Positions 33,611-45,103 of a stretch of 64,000 nt of DNA are shown piece after piece; within the stretch, counting starts at the first letter, position 1; every line of letters starts with the position of its first letter. This DNA comes from Achatina immaculata (Eukaryota; Mollusca; Gastropoda; Stylommatophora; Achatinidae). The stretch lies in NCBI GenBank assembly GCA_009760885.1, contig CM019704.1, positions 12,236,303-12,300,302 of the forward strand, read 5' to 3'. The translations under genes and the position numbers were made by a program. The notes below the pieces were generated by a model. That model saw only the letters and a program-made list of their open reading frames with translations, was not told the origin of the DNA and did no database searches.

Positions 33611-34000
33611 ATTTCAATATCTAGATGTGGCATGGAGCCGATCCCATGTAGTATTTTGTTTCTAGTAATAAAGACTTACAGTGATTCAGCTGCTGTAATT
33701 CTTCCTTTGTCTCGTCCCATTGCTAACAGAAAGATGGGATGATTAAGTGTAATTGGAAGATTACACAGAACTAAAGTTGGTCTTTGGTGGCAGAGGAGCC
33801 ATAAAGAAATGGCTGGCTAAGTGCTTTTCGTCAAATTAGCCAGCCACAGAAGCAGAGAATGGCGATAGTGGGCCACCACATCGATGTCATGTGCCACATG
33901 ATACTATTTCAGTGTTGACACAGGTGCCCATCAGCACTGGAAGAGCCGCCCATGAACAACAACCAACAAATTAGGCGGGTTCTAATAAAGTTTCCTAATC
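33611..34000. other. Unique DNA with an 11-bp hairpin
   Basis: Non-repetitive sequence after the array. An inverted repeat pairs tggctggctaa (33810-33820) with ttagccagcca (33836-33846) across a 15-base loop. An AATAAA lies near 33668. I see no coding region. It could be part of an unrecognised short interspersed element. Confidence 0.55.
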
Positions 34001-34009
34001 TGCCCGCAT

Positions 34010-34110
34010 CACCCACTTCATTTCCCGCAATGTTGCGCGTGCGCTGAACTCTCCGGAAGTTGTTTTCCCGCGCGGTATGCCTGCCTTGACTTCCGGCCCT
34101 GGGGTAAATG
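34010..34110. promoter_or_regulatory. Candidate CpG-rich promoter cluster (NRF1-like and paired ETS-like sites)
   Basis: Within 63 bp there is an NRF1-like palindrome (tgcgcgtgcgct, 34034-34045), an ETS/GABP-type ccggaagt (34053-34060) and its inverse acttccgg (34089-34096), with cccgcgcgg between them. Such combinations mark housekeeping promoters in animals. The region is CpG-rich against an AT-rich background. No TATA box and no downstream coding exon could be identified, so the gene it might serve is unknown. Confidence 0.35.
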
Positions 34111-34626
34111 AAGACAGGTTGGTTTTGAGATAAAATTGTGCTCTCTCTCTTAAGTTGAACCTGAAAGAGTTTTCTAGTATCTATGACTGCCCGAGCGCTC
34201 CCCCCATGCACCTGCACGCAGGTTTATATTCACATGAGAAGCCGGCACGTTGCGGAAATGACAAATTTATTTATGAAGAAAAATGTAAAAAGTCAAAACG
34301 TAGCCAGTGGAAAAGATTTCTGCATGTCAAATACAAACATCAACGGTCAAACGATGAATGAAAGAGAAGACAAACTACGAGCTCACGTGCCTAAAATTGC
34401 TCACACCATGTATTTCGCTCACACATCCCGTGCGAATCCTTGATCTGTGTACACAAACTTATAATGAATGGCTGTGTACACAAACATATCATGAATGGCT
34501 GTGTACACATTGTTATCGTAAATGTCAGATCAGAGATTAGGAAAGCCATGACAAATTGTTTTTGGACATAAAATAAAATCTAATGTCTCCACAGTTCTCT
34601 TGCTCTTTGCGTCGATGTATGTACCC
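34111..34626. other. Unique DNA, no gene recognised
   Basis: About 500 bp following the CpG-rich cluster. Near 34445-34512 a short motif, gtgtacacaaac with atgaatggct, occurs two to three times. ORFs are below 90 codons and without motifs. An untranslated first exon here is possible but not shown. Confidence 0.4.
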
Positions 34627-34999
34627 CAGCACAAAACACACACACAACAAAAACTTTGTCAGCACAAAACACAAACATAACACAAACTTTGTCAGCACAA
34701 AACACACACACAACACAAACTTTGTCAGCACAAAACACAAACACAACACAAACTTTGTCAGCACAAAACACAAACATAACACAAACTTTGTCAGCACAAA
34801 ACACAAACACAACACAAACTTTGTCAGCACAAAACACACACACAACAAAAACTTTGTCAGCACAAAACACAAACACAACACAAACTTTGTCAGCACAAAA
34901 CACACACACAACACAAACTTTGTCAGCACAAAACACAAACACAACACAAACTTTGTCAGCACAAAACACAAACACAACACAAACTTTGTCAGCACAGAG
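34627..34999. repeat. 33-bp minisatellite
   Basis: Eleven copies of a 33-bp unit containing aaactttgtcagcacaaaac. The period is divisible by three, so frames on both strands stay open (up to 191 codons). Repeated peptides such as SAQNTNTTQTL are not evidence of a protein: there is no start context, and similar openness is seen in all frames. Confidence 0.95.
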
Positions 35000-35165
35000 T
35001 CAGTCATTTGCACATCCCTCGCGGAACTTTGCCTCCCTAACAGCTCTCCTCTAGACCTTTCAGTTGAAAGCAAGAAGCCCTGCTGATGATGCATCCATTC
35101 GAAGATCATCAACGATGTCTTGACCCATCTTCATCTTGGTCTTCCTCTCTTTCTTGTTCCCATTA
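35000..35165 (-). mobile_element. RTE-like family B, short 3' end fragment (copy 3)
   Basis: It matches the 3' end of family B (tcatttgcacatccctcgcg, then gcatccattcgaagatcatc and cttggtcttcctctctttc). Only about 165 bp are present. It separates two different but related minisatellites, the 33-bp unit to its left and the 39-bp unit to its right. Confidence 0.88.
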
Positions 35166-35752
35166 ACATAGAAAACTGACTAAACCACAACAAAAACTTT
35201 GTCAGCACAGAATACTGACTAAACCACAAGAAGAATTTTGTCAGCCAAGAACACTGACTAAATCACACCAAAAAAAAACTTTGTCAGCACAGAATACTGA
35301 CCAAACAACAACAAAAACTTTGTCAACACAGAACACTGACCAAACCACAAGAAAAACTTTGTCAACACAGAACACTGACCAAACCACAAGAAAAACTTTG
35401 TCAACACAGAACACTGACCAAACCACAAGAAAAACTTTGTCAACACAGAACACTGACCAAACCACAAGAAAAACTTTGTCAGCACAGAACACCAACCAAA
35501 CCACAAGAAAAACTTTGTCAGCACAGAACACCAACCAAACCACAAGAAAAACTTTGTCAGCACAGAACACCAACCAAACCACAACACAAACTTTGTCAGC
35601 ACAGAACACCAACCAAACCACAAGAAAAACTTTGTCAGCACAGAACACCAACCAAACCACAAGAAAAACTTTGTCAGCACAGAACACCAACCAAACCACA
35701 ACACAAACTTTGTCAGCACAGAACACCAACCAAACCACAAGAAAAACTTGAT
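35166..35752. repeat. 39-bp minisatellite related to the 33-bp array
   Basis: About 15 copies of a 39-bp unit sharing aaaactttgtcagcacaga with the 33-bp array but with a different second half (accaaaccacaag). Subfamilies occur in runs: cagaacactgacc in the first part, cagaacaccaacc in the second. ORFs on both strands arise from the period of 39. Confidence 0.95.
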
Positions 35753-35859
35753 TTCTCTCACCTGCACGGCGCCAATCCAGAACTTTATGCGTTTATTTGA
35801 AATGCTCACCCTCAGCTCAGACAGAAAACCTGTTATGTGATAATTGTGTTTTGTCATGC

Positions 35860-36100
35860 GAACTTTTATAATGCGATAGAAGTCACGAGAACTTTATAGT
35901 GAGATAGAAATCACGAGAATTTTATATTGAGATAGAAGTCACGAGAACTTTATATTGAGATAGAATTCACGAGAACTTTATATTGAGATAGAAGTCACGA
36001 GAACTTTATAGTGAGATAGAATTCACGAGAACTTTATAATGTGACAGAAGTCACGAGAACTTTATAATATGACAGAAGTCATGAGAACTTATAATGTGAT
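35860..36100. repeat. 28-bp minisatellite
   Basis: About nine copies of a 28-bp unit containing gtcacgagaactttatattg. Confidence 0.93.
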
Positions 36101-36195
36101 AAAGCAATCTCCCGGTCTCCGTGTACACATTTGAGCGACAGTTACGGGAGTGAGAGAGGAGACATAATAAAGCTGGAGTTATGCTTTGAAATCAT

Positions 36196-36345
36196 ACTTA
36201 ATGTGATGTCATCTATTCCAAGTTTACGAGAGTGATGTCATCTATTCCAAGTTTACGAGGGTGATGTCATCTATTCCAAGTTTACGAGGGTGATGTCATC
36301 TATTTCAAGTTTACTAGGGTGATGTCATCTATTTCAGGTTTATGA
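36196..36345. repeat. 29-bp minisatellite
   Basis: Five copies of a 29-bp unit containing gtgatgtcatctattccaag. Confidence 0.93.
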
Positions 36346-36404
36346 GTTCTTTTATTTCGTTATAAAAAACCTTGTTTTGTTAATCATAATGAAATAGGCA
36401 TGTC

Positions 36405-36490
36405 CTGGCTGTGACGTCACGTGGCATGCCTGAATGACACATATACGAGAAAGGGATAAAAGCCGTTCTTCAACTGACGGTACCCAGGCC
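36405..36490 (+). promoter_or_regulatory. Candidate core promoter: CRE/E-box and TATA-like box
   Basis: A perfect CRE (tgacgtca, 36412-36419) overlaps an E-box (cacgtg, 36418-36423). A TATA-like ataaaag follows at 36456-36462, which would place a start site at about 36485-36495. The arrangement is good but short motifs can occur by chance. The next feature downstream is a small ORF at 36722. Confidence 0.35.
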
Positions 36491-36721
36491 AGGCATTCCA
36501 GTGAAGTTCAAATTTTATTGGATTCGAACAATTTCAAACCCTTAACTTTGAGGAGAGAAATGTAATCCGTTGTGCAGCAGTCTGTCCATTACGCTGTGGT
36601 TTGCGCTTTTCAAAAGGAGTTACAAACGAGCTAAAAACTTGGCAAGATTGCATTGAAAACACGAACCATTAAGCTCCCCCCCCCCCCCCAATTTGCAACT
36701 AACAAAAGTAAATTGTTCAAT

Positions 36722-36868
36722 ATGGCGTATAACTCAGATCGCGTAAATTCTCCCAGATTTCAATTTGTTGAATACACCACTGGCCGACTGGGCCTTCATA
36801 TGTTTGTGACCGGAGCGACTAAAAACAGAAGAGTTAAATTTGCCGTTCGGCCTAAACAAATAGTTTGA
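36722..36868 (+). CDS. Tentative 48-residue ORF downstream of a promoter-like cluster
   Basis: I do not recognise this product. The ORF begins with MAYNSDRVNSPRFQF and ends with RRVKFAVRPKQIV; it is basic (several Arg and Lys), has no signal peptide or membrane segment, and unlike neighbouring ORFs is not repeat-derived. The ATG at 36722 follows aat, a moderate initiation context. The 5' leader (about 230 bases from the inferred start site) includes a run of 14 C (36676-36689). Length and composition allow either a real small protein, a first coding exon, or chance. Its main support is position behind the CRE/TATA-like cluster. Confidence 0.25.
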   Translation: MAYNSDRVNSPRFQFVEYTTGRLGLHMFVTGATKNRRVKFAVRPKQIV

Positions 36869-37180
36869 TTGTGGAGTTGCTGGCATCGACATTCAACGTA
36901 ATTTCGTCCATTGTTGCCTTGAAAAGAAGGATGGTTTTATCTGAGCTTTTAACGGTAAATTATTTTTTCCATTTGGTAGGCGCCGACGTAAAGTGCACAC
37001 GATAGCACGGGCTGGTCGGCCATAGTAAACACAATCTCCAACTCATCAGCTGAAAAGAACAGGATACAACCGCGCTCATAATGGCACACATTTTTCTTTG
37101 ATGTTTTGCTGTGCTGTGCTGCTTGCTTTGACACCTGGATAATTGTGCTTTTTAGGTCAAAGTGACACATTTACCACTCG

Positions 37181-37182
<2 letters not shown>
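36869..37182. other. Unique DNA, no gene recognised
   Basis: About 310 bp with no tandem repeat and no convincing ORF. A 73-codon minus-strand ORF (36949-37170) has no motif. Confidence 0.4.

Positions 37183-37216
<34 letters not shown>
37183..37216. repeat. (CA)n microsatellite
   Basis: About 16 CA dinucleotides. Confidence 0.97.
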
Positions 37217-37217
<1 letters not shown>

Positions 37218-37379
37218 GATGTTTGTATACTTGCAACTTGTACACCATATTCTAAAATAAGTCACTTAGCATATAAGATTGTTGGATGGATGTATCCAAA
37301 TGTTGGATGTTTATTAGCAGTGGTTTGAAAGAACTTTTAAATTGATGGATAGAAGTTAATCAAGTCAACGACAAGTTAT

Positions 37380-40243
37380 CTCTTGTATGAAAAGCACTGT
37401 CACGACAAGTTATTTCTTGTACGGAAACCACTGTCACGACAAGGTATCTCTTGTATGGAAAGCACTGTCACGACAGGTTATCTCTTGTCCGGAAAGCACT
37501 GCCACGACACGTTATCTCTTGTCCGGAAAGCATTGTCACGACAAGTTATATCTTGTATGGAAAGCACTGTCATGACAAGTTATCTCTTGTATGGAAAGCA
37601 CTGTCACGACAAGTTATCTCTTGTATGGAAAGCACTGTCACGACAAGTTATCTCTTATATGGGAAGCACTGTCGTGACAAGTTATCTCTTATATGGAAAG
37701 CACTGCCACGACACGTTATCTCTTGTCCGGAAAGCATTGTCACGACAAGTTATATCTTGTATGGAAAGCACTATCACGACAAGTTGTCTCTTGTATGGAA
37801 AGCACTGTCACGACAAGTTATCTCTTGTATGGAAAGCACTGTCATGACAAGTTAGCTCTTGTGGAAAGCACTGTCACGACAAGTTATCTCTTGTATGGAA
37901 AGCACTGTCACGAGTTATTTCTTGTATGGAAAGCACCGTCACGACAAGTTATCTCTTGTATAGAAAGCACTGTCACGACAAGTTATCTCTTGTCCAGAAA
38001 GCACTGTCACGACAAGTTATCTCTTGTCCGGAAAGCACTGTCACTACAAGTTATCTCTTGTATGCAAAGCACTGTCATGACAAGTTATCTCTTGTATGGA
38101 AAGCACTGTCATGACACGTTATCTCTTGTCCAGAAAGCACCGTCACGACAAGTTATCTCTTGTATGGAAAGCACTGTCATGACACGTTATCTCTTGTCCA
38201 GAAAGCACTGTCATGACAAGTTATCCATTGTCCGGAAAGCACTGTCACTACAAGTTATATCTTGTATACAAAGCACTCTCACGAAACGTTATCTCTTGTA
38301 TGGAAAGCACTGTCACGACAAGTTATCCCTTATATGGAAAGCACTGTCACAAGTTATCTCTTATATGGAAAGCACTGTCACGACAAGTTATCTCTTATAT
38401 GGAAAGCAATGTCACGACAAGTTATCCCTTGTCCGGAAAGCACTGTCACGACAAGTTATATCTTGTATGCAAAGCACTGTCACAAGTTATCTCTTGTATA
38501 GAAAGCACTGTCACGACAAGTTGTCTCTTGTATGGAAAGCACTGTCACGATAAGTTATCTCTTGTCCGGAAAGCACTGTCACGACAAGTTATATCTTGTA
38601 TGCAAAGCACTGTCACAAGTTATCTCTTGTATGGAAGCACTGTCACGACAAGTTGTCTCTTGTATGGAAAGCACTGTCACGACAAGTTATCTCTTATATG
38701 GAAAGCACTGTCACAAGTTATCTCTTATATGGAAATCACTCTCACGACAAGTTATCTCTTGTATGCAAAGCACTGTCACGACAAGTTATATCTTGTGTGG
38801 AAAGCACTGTCACGACAAGTTTTCTCTTATATGGAAAGCACTGTCACAAGGTATCTCTTATATGGAAATCACTGTCACGACAAGTTGTCTCTTGTCCGGA
38901 AAGCACTGTCACGACAAGTTATCCTTGTCCGGAAAGCACTGTCACTACAAGTTATATCTTGTGTGGAAAGCACTGTCACAAGTTATCTCTTGTATGGAAA
39001 GCACTGTCACGACAAGTTATCTCTTGTATGGAAAGCACTGTCACGACAAGCTATCCCTTATATGGAAAGCACTGTCACAAGTTATCTCTTATATGGAAAG
39101 CACTGTCACGACAAGTTATCTCTTATATGGAAAGCAATGTCACGACAAGTTATCCCTTGTCCGGAAAGCACTGTCACGACAAGTTATATCTTGTATGCAA
39201 AGCACTGTCACAAGTTATCTCTTGTATAGAAAGCACTGTCACGACAAGTTGTCTCTTGTATGGAAAGCACTGTCACGATAAGTTATCTCTTGTCCGGAAA
39301 GCACTGTCACGACAAGTTATATCTTGTATGCAAAGCACTGTCACAAGTTATCTCTTGTATGGAAAGCACTGTCACGACAAGTTTTCTCTTGTATGGAAAG
39401 CACTGTCACGACAAGTTTTCTCTTATATGGAAAGCACTGTCACAAGGTATCTCTTATATGGAAATCACTGTCACGACAAGTTGTCTCTTGTCCGGAAAGC
39501 ACTGTCACGACAAGTTATCTCTTGTCCGGAAAGCACTGTCACGACAAGTTATATCTTGTGTGCAAAGCACTGTCACAAGTTATCTCTTGTATGGAAAGCA
39601 CTGTCACGACAAGTTTTCTCTTGTATGGAAAGCACTGTCACGACAAGTTTTCTCTTATATGGAAAGCACTGTCACAAGGTATCTCTTATATGGAAATCAC
39701 TGTCACGACAAGTTGTCTCTTGTCCGGAAAGCACTGTCACGACAAGTTATCCTTGTCCGGAAAGCACTGTCACTACAAGTTATATCTTGTGTGGAAAGCA
39801 CTGTCACAAGTTATCTCTTGTATGGAAAGCACTGTCACGACAAGTTATCTCTTATATGGAAAGCACTGTCACGACAAGTTATCTCTTATATGGAAAGCAC
39901 TGTCACGACAGGTTATCTCTTGTATGGAAAGCACTGTCACGACAAGTTATCTCTTATATGGAAAGCACTGTCACAAGATATCTCTTATATGGAAATCACT
40001 GTCACGACAAGTTGTCTCTTGTCCGGAAAGCACTGTCACGACAAGTTATCCCTTGTCCGGAAAGCACTGTCACTACAAGTTATATCTTGTGTGGAAAGCA
40101 CTGTCACTACAAGTTATCTCTTGTATGGAAAGCACTGTCACGACAAGTTATCTCTTGTATGGAAAGCACTGTCACGACAAGTTATCTCTTGTATGGAAAG
40201 CACTGTCACGACAAGTTATCTCTTGTATGGAAAGCACTGTCAC
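37380..40243. repeat. 34-bp minisatellite, about 2.9 kb, with 31-bp variants
   Basis: About 85 copies of a 34-bp unit (core gtcacgacaagttatctctt). A shortened 31-bp variant (gtcacaagtt) lacks three bases and recurs in a patterned way. Larger blocks are repeated: the ggaaagcaatg marker at 38401 and 39129 gives an offset of 728 bp, and the cacaaggtatctc marker recurs near 38848, 39433 and 39673. Plus-strand ORFs up to 552 codons (Ser/Leu/Lys/Ala/His-rich) result from mixed 34- and 31-bp steps restoring frames and are not genes. Confidence 0.97.
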
Positions 40244-40495
40244 GGGTCTTTTAATAAACTCCTTTGACAGACCTATGAGGCGAAAAACTGCAGAAAAAAT
40301 ATCCAGCAAAATGCTCAGTTCATTAAGAGATGAGATAGGCCATGCTCACACCAGGCGACTACTTGGTAAGTTTTGTTGACACAACAAGCCAGCTGAGACG
40401 TACAACCTCGTGCTATCTGATCTTACAAACTCTGCACTTCTCAAACTTGGACGTTGCTTCTCACAGCACTTGTTTTACGTCTTTCCGTTCAGAAT
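40244..40495. other. Unique DNA between arrays
   Basis: About 250 bp of non-repetitive sequence. No coding motif is seen. Confidence 0.5.
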
Positions 40496-40655
40496 CTTTT
40501 ATGTTTGTAGGTCAGCATTAGTGCTATATTCCAATATTGTTGTTTGTAGATCAGCATTGGTGCCATATACCGATAATGTTGTTTGTAGATTAACACTGGT
40601 GCTATATGCCGATTCTGTTGTTTGTATACAAACACTGATGCTATATAGGCAAAGT
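40496..40655. repeat. 39-bp minisatellite, four copies
   Basis: Four diverged copies of a 39-bp unit containing tgtttgtagatcagcattgg. Confidence 0.88.
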
Positions 40656-40664
40656 AGCCTAATT

Positions 40665-43660
40665 CTGTGATTGTGACTAGACAGAGTAGTATAATTCTGT
40701 GATTATGACCAGACAGCGTGGTATAATTCTGTGATTATGACCAGACAGCGTGGTATAATTCTGTGATTCTGACCAGACAGCGTGGTATAATTCTGTGATT
40801 ATGACCAGACAGCGTGGTATAATTCTGTGATTATGACCAGACAACGTAGTATAGTTCTGTGATTATGACCAGACAGCGTAGAATAATTCTGTGATTATGA
40901 CCAGACAGCGTAGTATAATTCTGTGATTATGACCAGACAGCGTGGTATAATTCTGTGATTATGACCAGATAACGTAGTATAGTTCTGTGATTATGACCAG
41001 ACAGCGTAGAATAATTCTGTGATTATGACCAGACAACGTAGTATAATTCTGTGATTATGACAAGACAACGTAGTATAATTCTGTGATTATGACCAGACAG
41101 CGTAGTATAATTCTGTGACCAGACAGCGTGGTATAATTTTGTGACTGTGACCAGACAGAGTAGTCTAATTCTTTGACTAGACAGAGTAATCTAATTCTTT
41201 GACCAGACAGAGTAATCTAATTCTTTGACCAGACAGAGTAATCTAATTCTTTCTACCAGACAGAGTAATCTAATTCTGTGAGCAGACAGACAGAGTAATC
41301 TAATCCTGTGAGCAGACAGAGTAATCTAATTCTGTGAGCAGACAGAGTAATCTAATTCTGTGAGCAGACAGAGTAATCTAATTCTGTGAGCAGACAGAGT
41401 AATCTAATTCTGTGAGCAGACAGAGTAATCTAATTCTGTGAGCAGACAGAGTAATCTAATTCTGTGACTAGACAGAGTAGTCTAATTCTTTGACCAGACA
41501 ACGTAATCTAATCCTGTGAGCAGACAGAGTAGTCTAATTCTTTGACCAGACAGAGTAATCTAATTCTTTGACCAGACAGAGTAATCTAATCCTGTGAGCA
41601 GACAGAGTAGTCTAATTCTTTGACCAGACAGAGTAATCTAATTCTGTGAGCAAACAGAGTAATCTAATTCTGTGAGCAGACAGAGTAATCTAATTCTGTG
41701 AGCAGACAGAGTAATCTAATTCTGTGAGCAGACAGAGTAATCTAATTCTGTGAACAGACAGAGTAATCTAATTCTGTGAGCAGACAGCGTAATCTAATTC
41801 TGTGACTAGACAGAGTAGTCTAATTCTTTGACCAGACAGAGTAATCTAATTCTTTGACCAGACAGAGTAGTCTAATTCTGTGAGCAGACAGAGTAATCTA
41901 ATTCTTGGACCAGACAGAGTAATCTAATTCTGTGAGCATACAGACAGAGTAATCTAATTCTGTGAGCAGACGGACAGAGTAATCTAATTCTGTGAGCAGA
42001 CAGACAGAGTAATCTAATTCTGTGAGCAGACGGACAGAGTAATCTAATTCTGTGAGCAGACAGAGTAATCTAATCCTGTGAGCAGACAGAGTAATCTAAT
42101 TCTTTGACCAGACAGAGTAATCTAATTCTGTGAGCAGACAGAGTAATCTAATTCTGTGAGCAGACAGAGTAATCTAATTCTGTGACTATACAGAGTAGTC
42201 TAATTCTTTGACCAGACAACGTAATCTAATTCTGTGATTATGACCAGACAGCGTAGAATAATTCTGTGATTATGACCAGACAGCGTAGTATAATTCTGTG
42301 ATTATGACCAGACAGCGTGGTATAATTCTGTGATTATGACCAGATAACGTAGTATAGTTCTGTGATTATGACCAGACAGCGTAGAATAATTCTGTGATTA
42401 TGACCAGACAACGTAGTATAATTCTGTGATTATGACAAGACAACGTAGTATAATTCTGTGATTATGACCAGACAGCGTAGTATAATTCTGTGACCAGACA
42501 GCGTGGTATAATTTTGTGACTGTGACCAGACAGAGTAGTCTAATTCTTTGACTAGACAGAGTAATCTAATTCTTTGACCAGACAGAGTAATCTAATTCTT
42601 TGACCAGACAGAGTAATCTAATTCTTTCTACCAGACAGAGTAATCTAATTCTGTGAGCAGACAGACAGAGTAATCTAATCCTGTGAGCAGACAGAGTAAT
42701 CTAATTCTGTGAGCAGACAGAGTAATCTAATTCTGTGAGCAGACAGAGTAATCTAATTCTGTGAGCAGACAGAGTAATCTAATTCTGTGAGCAGACAGAG
42801 TAATCTAATTCTGTGAGCAGACAGAGTAATCTAATTCTGTGACTAGACAGAGTAGTCTAATTCTTTGACCAGACAACGTAATCTAATTCTGTGAGCAGAC
42901 AGAGTAATCTAATCCTGTGAGCAGACAGAGAAGTCTAATTCTTTGACCAGACAGAGTAATCTAATTCTGTGAGCAGACAGAGTAATCTAATCCTGTGAGC
43001 AGACAGAGTAGTCTAATTCTTTGACCAGACAGAGTAATCTAATTCTTTGACCAGACAGAGTAATCTAATCCTGTGAGCAGACAGAGTAGTCTAATTCTTT
43101 GACCAGACAGAGTAATCTAATTCTGTGAGCAGACAAACAGAGTAATCTAATCCTGTGAGCAGACAGAGTAATCTAATCCTGTGAGCAGACAGAGTAATTT
43201 AATCCTGTGACTAGACAGCGTGGTATAATTCTGTGACCAGACAGCGTGGTATAATTCTGTGACCAGACAGCGTGGTAAGTCTGTGACTAGACAGAGTAAT
43301 CTGATTCTGTGACTGTGACCAGGCAGAATAGTCTAATTCTGTGACTGTGACTAGAGAGAGTAGTCAAACTCTGTGACTAGACAGCGTAGTCTATTTCTGT
43401 GACTAGACAGAGTAGTCTAATTCTGTGACTGTGACTAGACAGAGTAGTCTAATTCTGTGACTAGACAGAGTAGTCTAATTCTGTGACTAGACAGAGTAGT
43501 CTAATTCTGTGACTGTGACTAGACAGAGTAGTCTAATTCTGTGACTAGACAGAGTAGTCTAATTCTGTGACTGTGACTAGACAGCGTAGTCTAATTCTGT
43601 GACTAGACAGCTTAGTCTAATTCTGTGACTGTGACTAGAGAGAGTAGTCTATTTCTATGA
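40665..43660. repeat. 26/32-bp compound array, about 3 kb, with a 1375-bp repeat block
   Basis: Two related units alternate in blocks: a 32-bp form (attatgaccagacagcgtag) and a 26-bp form (agcagacagagtaatctaat). A segment of at least 600 bp starting at 40861 recurs at 42236 with a constant offset of 1375 bp; further markers at 41461 and 42836 confirm it. The right end switches to a tgactagacagagtagtcta form. No coding potential. Confidence 0.96.
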
Positions 43661-43980
43661 GACTAGACAAAGTATCAGTAGCTGACTGCCGTAGCATGGA
43701 AACATCAGTGAAGTTTGGAGACAGTTCTCGCGCTTTCTCCACCAGAATGTCGGAATATTCAATGTTCTTGTTCTCATGAAAGAACTTTATGAATCTGCTA
43801 CCATGTATGCTAAATAAAACGCGCTCTTGTCCGGTTGATGGATAAATAAACCTGATTTCTCAAGCCATCATTGTCTGATCGATAGATAAATAAACCTGAT
43901 TTATCAAGCTATCACTGTTGGTCGATGGATAAATCTCAAGCTATCATCATGAATTTGTTTATAAGTAAACCTAACACAAA
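43661..43980. other. Unique DNA with a short triplicated motif
   Basis: Non-repetitive sequence in which a motif containing gataaataaacctgattt occurs two to three times (43840-43940). No gene is recognised. Confidence 0.5.
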
Positions 43981-44705
43981 AAGGAATGAAAAAAAAAAGA
44001 ATTATGTCAGTCCGTAAGAATAGCGAAAAGCAAAACCTCTATCTTAATGCGAATAAGACTAAATTGATGACGACTGACAAAACAAACAAGGCAGCTGAAA
44101 TATGTATCAATGAGGAAAAATTGGAAGAAGTGGAGAGTTTTGAATATCTTGGATCACTGCTAACTAATATGGAGATACAATGATTGAAATTAAAAGGAGG
44201 ACATCTATCGCTCTTCAGAAAGTAAAACAACTAAAGAATCTGTGGAGAGGAACAGACAGAACTACAAAAATAAGATTTTTAAGGGCATGCATCTTTCCCA
44301 TCGCAACATATGCCTGTGAGACTTGGACACTTAATAAAACAGCTTTGAATGTAAATGCTACAGAAGAGTTCTTCAAATATCATGGACACAAAAAGAACAA
44401 ATATATCCATACTACAAGAACTTAATATTTAAGAAGGCTGGCTATTAAAGAGGATTAAAAAGAGAAAACTTAAATATTTTGGACACATTAAACGTCATGA
44501 TAATCTAGAGAAAACCGTCTTGGATTGGGATACATAATGGGAAAAAGAAAGAAAGGAAGACCAAGGCGAAGATGGCTGCAAGACATCGTTGATAATCTGC
44601 AAATGGATGCATCAGCAGCAGGCCATCTTGTTCGCAACCGAGATGCCTACAGGAGTGCTGTTAGGGAGGCAAAGTTCCACAAGGGACATGCAAATGAATG
44701 AATGA
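43981..44705 (+). mobile_element. RTE-like family B copy 4, 3' half
   Basis: It starts just after the catalytic box region (SVRKNSEKQNLYLNANKTKLMTTDKT), continues through EEVESFEYLGSLLTN and ACETWTLNKTA, and ends with the family 3' end and a short TGAA tail (44691-44705). Relative to copy 2 it has a deletion that removes the AEKHINAFECK codons, plus frameshifts. Flanking sequence on both sides resembles diverged units of the neighbouring gaccagacag-type arrays, so it probably inserted into array DNA. Confidence 0.9.
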
Positions 44706-45103
44706 AACCTAACAACGAATATTGAAATATAAGACTATAAAGATGTGAAACAGCTATGAGGGAACTGACCACACAGTTACCATATCCTGCGACCAGGCAA
44801 AGTATCCTGATTATATGACTAGGATCAGTGAAGACCAAGGCGAAGATGGCTGCAAGACATCGTTGATAATCTGCAAATGGATGCATCAGCAGCAGGCCAT
44901 CTTGTTCGCAACCGAGATGCCTACAGGAGTGCTGTTAGGGAGGCAAAGTTCCACAAGGGACATGCAAATGAATGAATGAAACCTAACAACGAATATTGAA
45001 ATATAAGACTATAAAGATGTGAAACAGCTATGAGGGAACTGACCACACAGTTACCATATCCTGCGACCAGGCAAAGTATCCTGATTATATGACTAGGATC
45101 AGT
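44556..45103 (+). repeat. 274-bp tandem duplication covering the end of family B copy 4 and its flank
   Basis: The block 44556-44829 (gaagaccaaggcg ... aggatcagt) is repeated at 44830-45103 with an offset of 274 bp and no difference that I can see. It includes the element 3' end, its TGAA tail and about 125 bp of flanking DNA, so it happened after insertion. Confidence 0.95.

Noticed and set aside
34537..35857. Open frames in the 33-bp and 39-bp arrays, with repeated SAQNTN-type or VFCADKV-type peptides
   Set aside because: Unit lengths divisible by three keep several frames open on both strands. A retroelement end interrupts the region, and no promoter or start context favours any frame.
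37383..40379. 552-codon plus-strand ORF
   Set aside because: It consists only of 34/31-bp units; frame changes within the repeats compensate each other by chance.
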